Assembly (NCBI GenBank): GCA_943323935.2 | Contig: CALPJR020000076.1 | Span: forward strand, 1-5,485 | DNA from: Bifidobacterium breve | GTDB lineage: Bacteria > Bacteroidota > Bacteroidia > Chitinophagales > Chitinophagaceae | Length of the DNA stretch: 5,485 nucleotides | Direction of reading: 5' to 3' | Shown: in pieces, positions 1 to 5,485 of the stretch | Numbering within the stretch: position 1 is the stretch's first letter | How the letters are laid out: every line of letters begins with the position of its first letter | The notes under the pieces: generated by a model | The model's database searches: none | What the model was told of the DNA's origin: nothing | Seen by the model: the letters and a program-made list of their open reading frames with translations, nothing else | Made by a program: the position numbers and the translations under genes

Positions 1-1337
1 GAAAATAAAAATACATCTTGTAAAACAACGCCTATCGATGCCCTCAAACGATCAAGTGCATAGTCTTCAATCAAGACCCCATCTAATAAAATTTGTCCTG
101 CTTGATAAGGATACAATCTATTCAAAATACTAATGATGGACGTTTTTCCACTTCCTGTTGGTCCCACCAAAGCCACGGTTTCTCCAGCAGCTACCGTAAA
201 ATTTAATTCATTTAAAATCCAATTGGGTGCTTGATAAGCAAATTGCACATTTTTAAATTCAATCGCTCCTTGAATTTGAGTAGGCGCATATTGACCTTGA
301 TCTAATGTCACGTCTTCATTGTCTAAAATCTTAAATACACGCTCTGCAGCAACCATTCCCATTTGCAAGACATTGAATTTATCTGCAATCATCCTAAGCG
401 GCCTAAATATCTGATTTAAAAATAAAATAAACGCCACCAGCATCCCAGCATCTAAGCTTTGACCTGCTACCCACCAAACAATTAAGCCAATGCTTAAAGC
501 CAAAACCACTTCTACTACTGGAAAAAATACAGAGTAAGCAAAGATGGCTTTGATATTCGCCATTTTATGATGTGTATTGATGGCATCAAATTTTTTCATC
601 TCTTTTTCTTCTGCTGCAAAAGCTTGAACTACTTGCATACCAGAGATATGTTCTTGTACAAATGCATTGAGCGCAGCAACTGCATTGCGCACCTGAACAA
701 AACTTTTATTCACACTTTCTTTGAAAAAATAAGTAGCCACAATCATAATTGGAAACGGAATTAAACAGATCAAAGTCAATTCCCAATTGATAAAAAACAT
801 CGTCGTTAAAGTGACCACAATCGTTAAAAAATCTGCGATAATCGGAATCAATCCATCCGAAAAAATATCGTTGATACTTTCAATATCATTGATCGTCCTT
901 GTTGTCAATGTACCAATGGGTGTTTTATCAAATTGACGCATTTCCCAAAACATGATTTTTTGGTACACTTTATTTCTAAGATCTCGAATCACTTGTTGCC
1001 CTAACCAAGACATGCCATAGGTAAAACAAAAACGAAATATGGTTTCAAGCACGATGAATGCCACCTGAAAAAGGGATATCGCCAATATTAATTGTAACAC
1101 GGAATTAAATGCTTCATTAGGCAAGAACCAATGCACCCATTGAGGCAGTATGACTAATTTGCCAATTGCTAAGTTCACGGTAGCTTGTATCAAATAAGGA
1201 CGGATGGGGGTAGCGAAAGCTAAAAAAATGCCTAAAAAGACATTGATCCAAAAAATAAATCGATATGGGCCAACAAAAGAAAACACCCTACTTAAAATAG
1301 CAGATTTGAATATGGGTTTAGGCTGGGTTGACGACAT
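1..1337 (-). CDS. ABC exporter half-transporter (fused membrane and ATPase domains), 3' end cut off by window edge
   Basis: My translation of the minus strand from the ATG at 1337-1335 stays open for 445 codons to the window edge, so the C-terminus is missing. It begins MSSTQPKPIF. Residues about 25-315 form an ABC-B exporter membrane domain with six hydrophobic segments (roughly 27-50, 80-102, 162-183, 187-205, 267-291, 298-312). The ATPase domain starts near 358: A-loop Tyr368 in FAYQA, Walker A GPTGSGKT at 392-399, and Q-loop Gln440 in VLQDVFLF. The signature motif, Walker B and H-loop would lie beyond base 1; family members are about 580-600 residues. The family works in the inner membrane as homo- or heterodimers, exporting lipids, drugs or peptides by ATP hydrolysis. 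The substrate cannot be told here; MsbA-like lipid export and multidrug export are both possible. The gene is divergent from the relA/spoT homologue, with 43 bases between start codons, and has no clear Shine-Dalgarno. Family call is firm; subfamily is not. Confidence 0.95.
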   Translation of the reverse strand, partial: MSSTQPKPIFKSAILSRVFSFVGPYRFIFWINVFLGIFLAFATPIRPYLIQATVNLAIGKLVILPQWVHWFLPNEAFNSVLQLILAISLFQVAFIVLETIFRFCFTYGMSWLGQQVIRDLRNKVYQKIMFWEMRQFDKTPIGTLTTRTINDIESINDIFSDGLIPIIADFLTIVVTLTTMFFINWELTLICLIPFPIMIVATYFFKESVNKSFVQVRNAVAALNAFVQEHISGMQVVQAFAAEEKEMKKFDAINTHHKMANIKAIFAYSVFFPVVEVVLALSIGLIVWWVAGQSLDAGMLVAFILFLNQIFRPLRMIADKFNVLQMGMVAAERVFKILDNEDVTLDQGQYAPTQIQGAIEFKNVQFAYQAPNWILNELNFTVAAGETVALVGPTGSGKTSIISILNRLYPYQAGQILLDGVLIEDYALDRLRASIGVVLQDVFLF

Positions 1338-1356
1338 AGCGAAGTAAAGTTACACC

Positions 1357-1380
1357 GCTTTTACGTATTTTCGTAAAAGC
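1357..1380. repeat. Perfect 9-bp inverted repeat abutting the relA/spoT start codon
   Basis: Arms GCTTTTACG (1357-1365) and CGTAAAAGC (1372-1380) are exact reverse complements around the 6-base spacer TATTTT. The right arm ends at the base before the ATG at 1381. In RNA it could form a 9-bp, six-base-loop hairpin covering the ribosome landing site; in DNA it could be a dimeric operator serving either divergent gene. It is not a typical terminator, since no T-run follows on either strand. The repeat is directly seen; any function is inferred. Confidence 0.7.
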
Positions 1381-3645
1381 ATGGAAAGTACCGATCAAGA
1401 ATTATTGAATGCAGTTGTAGCGCCCTACAACTTGACTGACGAACAAGAGAAAAAAGAAATTGTTCGCCATTACCGTGCATTGCTTAGAACCCTAAGGACT
1501 AAACTAAAAAAAGGTGATCGGGAATTGCTAAGAACCGCATTTGAAATGGCTGCCGAAGCGCATAAAACGATGCGTCGTAAAAGTGGTGAGCCATATATCT
1601 TACATCCGATTGCTGTTGCAATGATTGCAGCAGATGAAATTGGATTGGGTGTGCGAAGTACCATCTGTGCTTTATTGCATGATACAGTAGAAGACACCGA
1701 TATTACTTTAGATGATATCAGAAGAGAATTTGGAAATGAGATTGCAAAAATTGTGGATGGATTGACAAAGATTGCAAATGTAATGGACACCAATAGCAGT
1801 CAACAAGCAGAGAATTTCAAAAAAATCTTACTCACGCTAACGGACGATCCAAGAGTTATCCTAATCAAATTATCGGACAGGCTGCACAATATGCGTACCA
1901 TGGATTCCATGAAGCAAGAGAAGCAATTAAAAATTGCCTCTGAAACCATTTGGGTTTACGCACCACTTGCTCACAGAATGGGTTTGTACAATATGAAAAC
2001 CGAACTGGAGGATCTGGCCATGAAATATATGGAGCCAGCAACCTACCACGAGATAGCAAAAAAATTAGCAGAAACAAAAAGGGAAAGAACAAAATATATC
2101 AATGAATTTGTCAAACCTTTAAAAGAAAAATTAGGCCAAAGCGAACTCCAATTTGATATTTTTGGTCGCCCAAAAAGCATTCACTCCATTTGGAATAAAA
2201 TAAAAAAGAAAGGGGTAAGCTTTGAGGAAGTGTATGATCTTTTTGCCATCCGTATCATCCTTGATGTCCCCTTAGAAAAAGAAAAAGAAGCCTGCTGGAA
2301 AGTATATTCCATCGTCACAGACGAATACCTTCCCTCTCCCGAAAGATTAAGGGATTGGCTAAGTAACCCTAAGAGCAATGGCTATGAAGCTTTGCATACA
2401 ACGGTAATGGGACCTGATGGTAAATGGGTAGAAGTGCAGATTCGAAGCAAAAGAATGAATGAAATTGCTGAGAAAGGTTTAGCAGCGCATTTCAAATACA
2501 AAGAAGGAACAGATCAAAGCGAGGACCGATTTGATAAATGGTTCATACAGATCAGAGAAGCTTTGAGCAATCAACAGGAAGAAAGCATTGATTTTTTACA
2601 AGACTTTAAAACTTCTTTTTTAGCAGAAGAGATTTATGTCTACACACCAAAGGGAGAGGTGAAAATGTTGCCGGTCAATAGCTCGGCACTTGACTTTGCG
2701 TTTTATATCCATACTGCTATTGGATCAAAATGTATTAGTGCAAAAGTCAACCATAAATTGGTGCCCATTAGCCATAAATTAAGGAGTGGTGATCAAATAG
2801 AAATCATCACCAGTAATAAACAAAAACCAACAGAAGATTGGTTAAACAATGTAGTGACTGCAAAGGCAAAAAACAGTATCAAAGATGCCTTAAGAGAGGA
2901 AAAGAAAATCATTTCTGAAGAAGGAAAATATACCGCTCAACGAAAGCTCGAAGGCATTGGCGCAGTTTATAATACCTATAACTTGGAACAACTCGTACAC
3001 TTTTACAAATTATCAAGTCATTTGGATTTATTGTACAAAATCGCAACCAAATCGATTGACCTAAAAGAGCTTAAAAGCTTCCAAGTCATTGGTGATAAGA
3101 TAGAAGCACCAAAGCCTATCATAGCTCCAGCAGACCCTAATGCAGAACCTCATATTTACAAGCCCCTTCCCAAAAAAGGAGATTCAGAATTGATCATTTT
3201 TGGCGAATCAAGTGATAAGATTCAATACAATCTTGCAAAATGCTGCAACCCTATTCCAGGGGACGATGTATTTGGATTTGTAAGTACTGGTAAAGGATTA
3301 ATTATTCATAGAACAAGCTGCCCGAATGCGACACAACTTTTAGCCAACTATGGTCATCGTGTGGTCAAAACCAAGTGGGCAAAAAACAAAGAAATTTCCT
3401 TCCTTACAGGGCTTAGTATTATTGGATTAGACGACGTAGGGGTAGTGAATAAAATAACGACCATTATTAGTGGAGATCTCAAGATCAATATTGCAGCATT
3501 GACCATTGAATCAAAGGATGGCATGTTTGAAGGCACCATCAAGGTCTTTGTGCACGATAAAGATGAATTAGAGGAATTGGTAAGCCGGATTCAAACCCTC
3601 AATGGCATTCAAAAAGTGACCCGTTTTGATACAGATTTGATCTAA
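1381..3645 (+). CDS. relA/spoT: Bifunctional (p)ppGpp synthetase/hydrolase, RelA/SpoT (Rel) family
   Basis: This 754-residue protein has the normal length and full domain order of long RSH enzymes. It transfers pyrophosphate from ATP to GTP or GDP to make (p)ppGpp and hydrolyses it back, setting the stringent response. The HD hydrolase (about 50-200) keeps its metal and catalytic residues: His75 in HPIAVA, His100-Asp101, Glu104-Asp105 in HDTVEDTDIT, and Asp166/Asn170 in SDRLHNMRT. The synthetase (about 240-375) keeps GRPKS at 262-266, Asp286 in YDLFAIRI, Tyr335 and His339 in NGYEALHTT, and Glu351 in VEVQIR. Both activities therefore look intact, unlike E. coli RelA. A TGS domain follows (about 416-477), then a helical region (490-575), a Cys-rich region with Cys621-Cys622, His643 and Cys647, and a C-terminal ACT domain (about 675-754). 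The start is the first ATG after an in-frame stop at 1345-1347; there is no Shine-Dalgarno, only AAAA before the ATG, and a hairpin lies directly upstream. Confidence 0.97.
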   Translation: MESTDQELLNAVVAPYNLTDEQEKKEIVRHYRALLRTLRTKLKKGDRELLRTAFEMAAEAHKTMRRKSGEPYILHPIAVAMIAADEIGLGVRSTICALLHDTVEDTDITLDDIRREFGNEIAKIVDGLTKIANVMDTNSSQQAENFKKILLTLTDDPRVILIKLSDRLHNMRTMDSMKQEKQLKIASETIWVYAPLAHRMGLYNMKTELEDLAMKYMEPATYHEIAKKLAETKRERTKYINEFVKPLKEKLGQSELQFDIFGRPKSIHSIWNKIKKKGVSFEEVYDLFAIRIILDVPLEKEKEACWKVYSIVTDEYLPSPERLRDWLSNPKSNGYEALHTTVMGPDGKWVEVQIRSKRMNEIAEKGLAAHFKYKEGTDQSEDRFDKWFIQIREALSNQQEESIDFLQDFKTSFLAEEIYVYTPKGEVKMLPVNSSALDFAFYIHTAIGSKCISAKVNHKLVPISHKLRSGDQIEIITSNKQKPTEDWLNNVVTAKAKNSIKDALREEKKIISEEGKYTAQRKLEGIGAVYNTYNLEQLVHFYKLSSHLDLLYKIATKSIDLKELKSFQVIGDKIEAPKPIIAPADPNAEPHIYKPLPKKGDSELIIFGESSDKIQYNLAKCCNPIPGDDVFGFVSTGKGLIIHRTSCPNATQLLANYGHRVVKTKWAKNKEISFLTGLSIIGLDDVGVVNKITTIISGDLKINIAALTIESKDGMFEGTIKVFVHDKDELEELVSRIQTLNGIQKVTRFDTDLI

Positions 3646-3733
3646 AGTGGAGTAATCAACATGCTTGGAAAAATATGTGTGAAAACATTTCTTTTTATTC
3701 TACGCTTAAATAGGTAATCCCCATTTCAAGACT

Positions 3734-3741
3734 TATTTTTG
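3734..3741 (+). promoter_or_regulatory. Candidate -7 box of the purA promoter (TAnnTTTG)
   Basis: TATTTTTG matches all specified positions of the Bacteroidota primary-sigma -7 consensus TAnnTTTG. It lies 18 bases before the purA ATG, which would leave a leader of roughly a dozen bases. No TTTG-like -33 element is visible at the expected spacing (around 3710-3714), so the case rests on the -7 box and its position. Confidence 0.45.
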
Positions 3742-3759
3742 CTACTCAAATTCAAATTT

Positions 3760-5022
3760 ATGGTAGACGTTATTTTAGGACTTCAATGGGGCGATGAAGG
3801 TAAAGGTAAGATTGTGGATTATTTTGCACCCAACTACGATGTCATTGCTCGTTTTCAGGGTGGTCCAAATGCAGGCCACACTTTATATGTGAACGGCACT
3901 AAAATGGTCTTACACCAAATCCCATCAGGCATCTTCCATCAAGACAAAATCAATATCATTGGAAATGGTGTGGTCTTGGACCCTGTGACTTTGAAAAAAG
4001 AATGTGACGCTGTTGCAACGATGGGCATTGATGTGAAAAAGAATTTATTTATTTCAGAACGTACTAATATCATTATTCCTAGTCATAGAGCTTTAGACAA
4101 AGCATCTGAATTGTCAAAGGGAGAGGCTAAAATTGGCTCTACATTGAAGGGGATTGGCCCAGCCTATATGGATAAGACAGGCAGAAACGCTTTAAGAGTA
4201 GGTGATTTATTGGATAAGAAATTCATCAGTAAGTACATTGCTTTAAGAATGAAGCATCAAAAGATTTTGGATAGCTATAATTTCAATGAAGATATTTCTG
4301 AAATGGAAACTGAATTCTTTGAAGCTATTGAGTTTTTAAAGACAATGAATATTATCAACTGTGAATACTTTATTAATGATCAAATTTCAAAAGGTAAAAA
4401 AGTATTAGCAGAAGGCGCACAAGGCTCTATGTTAGACATTGATTTTGGTACTTTCCCATTTGTGACTTCAAGCAACACGATTTCTGCTGGGGTTTGCACT
4501 GGCTTAGGTGTTTCTCCAAAACAAATTGGCGAAGTATTTGGGATTTCAAAAGCCTATTGTACAAGAGTGGGCAGCGGTCCCTTCCCTACCGAATTGCATG
4601 ACGAAAAAGGGGAGGAATTAAGAAAGATTGGAAGTGAATTTGGCGCTACAACAGGACGTCCAAGAAGATGTGGATGGATTGACCTAGTTGCTTTGAAATA
4701 TACTTGTATGATCAATGGTGTAACGCAGATTATTATGACTAAAGCAGATATTCTAGATTCATTTAAAGAACTAGAATTAGGTATTGCATATGAAATGGAA
4801 GGTAAACAAATTGACTATGTTCCATTTCAATTGGTTGGCACCCCTGTTAGCCCTATTTGGAAAAAAATGGCCGGCTGGGAAGTGGATACGACCAAGATGA
4901 AAAAGGATGCTGAATTACCAGCAACCATGAAAACATATATCGATTTTATTAATAAATATTTAGGCGTGCCTGTGAAGTATGTATCCAATGGTCCGGGTAG
5001 AGATCAAATTGTACATTTATAG
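3760..5022 (+). CDS. purA: Adenylosuccinate synthetase
   Basis: This cytosolic enzyme joins IMP and aspartate using GTP to give adenylosuccinate, the committed step from IMP to AMP. The 420-residue product starts MVDVILGLQWGDEGKGK. It has the family's glycine-rich GTP loop GDEGKGK (11-17) with catalytic Asp12, and PNAGHT (36-41) with catalytic His40, equivalent to E. coli Asp13 and His41. Further family signatures are GIGPAYMDKTGR, LAEGAQGSMLDIDFGTFP, SGPFPTEL and TTGRPRRCGWIDLVALKY, ending YVSNGPGRDQIVHL. Length and motifs are normal and I see no missing catalytic residue. I chose the ATG at 3760 because it gives the usual N-terminus; the in-frame TTG at 3739 would add only LLKFKF-like residues and overlaps the likely promoter. 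The gene follows relA/spoT by 114 bases on the same strand. (p)ppGpp is a known PurA inhibitor, so the neighbours are linked biochemically. Confidence 0.98.
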   Translation: MVDVILGLQWGDEGKGKIVDYFAPNYDVIARFQGGPNAGHTLYVNGTKMVLHQIPSGIFHQDKINIIGNGVVLDPVTLKKECDAVATMGIDVKKNLFISERTNIIIPSHRALDKASELSKGEAKIGSTLKGIGPAYMDKTGRNALRVGDLLDKKFISKYIALRMKHQKILDSYNFNEDISEMETEFFEAIEFLKTMNIINCEYFINDQISKGKKVLAEGAQGSMLDIDFGTFPFVTSSNTISAGVCTGLGVSPKQIGEVFGISKAYCTRVGSGPFPTELHDEKGEELRKIGSEFGATTGRPRRCGWIDLVALKYTCMINGVTQIIMTKADILDSFKELELGIAYEMEGKQIDYVPFQLVGTPVSPIWKKMAGWEVDTTKMKKDAELPATMKTYIDFINKYLGVPVKYVSNGPGRDQIVHL

Positions 5023-5051
5023 TCAAAAAAAAGCAATAAAAAAAGTCGCAT

Positions 5052-5059
5052 TATTTTTG
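5052..5059 (+). promoter_or_regulatory. Candidate -7 box for the small acidic protein gene (TAnnTTTG)
   Basis: TATTTTTG again matches TAnnTTTG fully, and the nine bases TTATTTTTG (5051-5059) are identical to those upstream of purA. It lies 48 bases before the ATG at 5108, predicting a leader of about 40 bases. No -33 element is evident, and the gap is so A/T-rich that a chance match is possible. Confidence 0.35.
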
Positions 5060-5107
5060 ATAAATAAAATTTTCATTTGAAATTTACATAAATATTTTGA
5101 TTGAGTT

Positions 5108-5437
5108 ATGGCAGTAAAATCTACAAAAGAGAAAAAGACAGCGACACCAAAAAATGGCGTAGTCAAAGCTGAAAAATCAAGCAAGACATCTTCAAGAAAA
5201 AATGACGATGACGAGGAGGACGATTTGGATGAAGAGGAAACAGATGATTGGGGTAAGACAGAGGAAGACGATGATAGCTGGGATCCTGACTTTGCAGAAT
5301 TTGATTTACCTAAGACAAGTAAGAAAGCGGGTAAAGCAAAAAAAGGCGAGGAAGATGATTTTGGTTTAGAAGAAGACTTGAGCTTAGAAGACGATGATTT
5401 ATTTGATGAAAAAGACGAATTCGAGGATGACTTTTAG
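5108..5437 (+). CDS. Small highly acidic, probably disordered protein of unknown function
   Basis: I do not recognise this 109-residue protein. By hand count it has 24 Asp, 18 Glu, 17 Lys and 1 Arg, a net charge near -24. Charge is arranged in four blocks: Lys-rich 1-31 (MAVKSTKEKK onward), Asp/Glu-rich 33-61, a short Lys patch 69-79 (KTSKKAGKAKK), and Asp/Glu-rich 81-109, ending EFEDDF. Trp48 and Trp58 and several Phe residues punctuate the acidic runs. There is no Cys, no signal peptide and no membrane segment, so it is likely cytosolic and unfolded alone. It follows purA by 85 bases on the same strand with its own candidate -7 box. A steady reading frame with a strong composition bias, rather than any domain, is the main evidence that it is coding. 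Possible roles such as a nucleic-acid mimic, an RNA polymerase- or ribosome-associated tail, or a chaperone-like factor are guesses. Confidence 0.8.
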   Translation: MAVKSTKEKKTATPKNGVVKAEKSSKTSSRKNDDDEEDDLDEEETDDWGKTEEDDDSWDPDFAEFDLPKTSKKAGKAKKGEEDDFGLEEDLSLEDDDLFDEKDEFEDDF

Positions 5438-5451
5438 ATGCTTATTTCTAG

Positions 5452-5463
5452 AGGATGCATCCT
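5452..5463. repeat. Perfect 12-bp palindrome after the acidic protein gene
   Basis: AGGATGCATCCT equals its own reverse complement; past one mismatched pair (5451/5464) the flanks pair for two more bases on each side (TA/TA). It lies 14 bases after the stop codon of the acidic protein gene. It has no loop bases and no following T-run, so it is a poor intrinsic terminator. The surrounding 5438-5485 region holds no gene I can support. Confidence 0.35.
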
Positions 5464-5485
5464 ATACTTCGTTAATCGATATCCA

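Noticed and set aside
567..764. 65-codon plus-strand open frame inside the ABC transporter gene
   Set aside because: Lies antisense to a clear ABC membrane domain; composition is that of a shadow frame.
1470..3542. Several minus-strand open frames of 62-107 codons inside relA/spoT
   Set aside because: All are antisense to conserved RSH domains and resemble no protein family.
3664..3700. Possible terminator hairpin after relA/spoT (ATGT/ACAT stem followed by CTTTTT)
   Set aside because: Only four continuous A/T-rich pairs with mismatches beyond; too weak to call.
3661..3717. 18-codon open frame MLGKICVKTFLFILRLNR between relA/spoT and purA
   Set aside because: Too short, no translation signal, and no resemblance to a known small protein or to a Fur remnant.
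3747..3758. Tandem CAAATT hexamer just before the purA start
   Set aside because: Two copies of an A/T-rich hexamer are not significant; more likely just the A/T-rich leader usual in this phylum.
3739..3759. TTG start giving PurA seven extra N-terminal residues
   Set aside because: The family N-terminus begins at the ATG at 3760, and the TTG lies within the likely -7 promoter box.
5023..5060. Inverted repeat TCAAAAA / TTTTTGA after purA
   Set aside because: All but one pair per arm are A:T, with a 24-base loop; expected by chance in such A/T-rich sequence, and its right arm overlaps the better-supported -7 box.

Overview
The window looks like an ordinary housekeeping stretch of a Bacteroidota chromosome, probably from the Chitinophagales/Chitinophagaceae side of the phylum. 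The placement rests on AT-rich composition, start codons without Shine-Dalgarno sequences but with A/T-rich leaders, matches to the Bacteroidota -7 promoter box TAnnTTTG, and the Bacteroidota-like character of the RelA/SpoT and PurA proteins. The family-level placement is a judgement from protein style, not a search result.

Layout: (1) On the minus strand, running off the left edge, lies the N-terminal three quarters of an ABC exporter half-transporter (six-helix membrane domain plus the start of the ATPase domain), with its start codon at 1337. (2) A 43-base divergent gap (1338-1380) is more than half filled by a perfect 9-bp inverted repeat whose right arm touches the next start codon. (3) On the plus strand is a full-length, apparently bifunctional RelA/SpoT homologue (1381-3645), with hydrolase, synthetase, TGS, helical, Cys-rich and ACT regions. 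(4) A 114-base gap follows, with a perfect TAnnTTTG box. (5) Next is purA, adenylosuccinate synthetase (3760-5022, starting at the ATG and not at an upstream TTG). (6) An 85-base gap carries a second copy of the same -7 box. (7) Then comes a small, extremely acidic, probably disordered protein of 109 residues (5108-5437). (8) The last 48 bases hold a perfect 12-bp palindrome and no gene I can support.

Functional logic: RelA/SpoT makes and degrades (p)ppGpp from GTP/GDP and ATP, and PurA spends GTP on the committed step to AMP and is a classic target of (p)ppGpp inhibition. The two neighbours therefore sit on the same purine-nucleotide control circuit. The gap between them has its own likely promoter, so they need not be one strict operon. 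I recall a Fur-family regulator often lying between these two genes in Bacteroidota; there is none here. I see no mobile element, CRISPR array, RNA gene or clear novel system. The best candidates for a second look are the hairpin at the relA/spoT start codon and the charge-patterned small protein.
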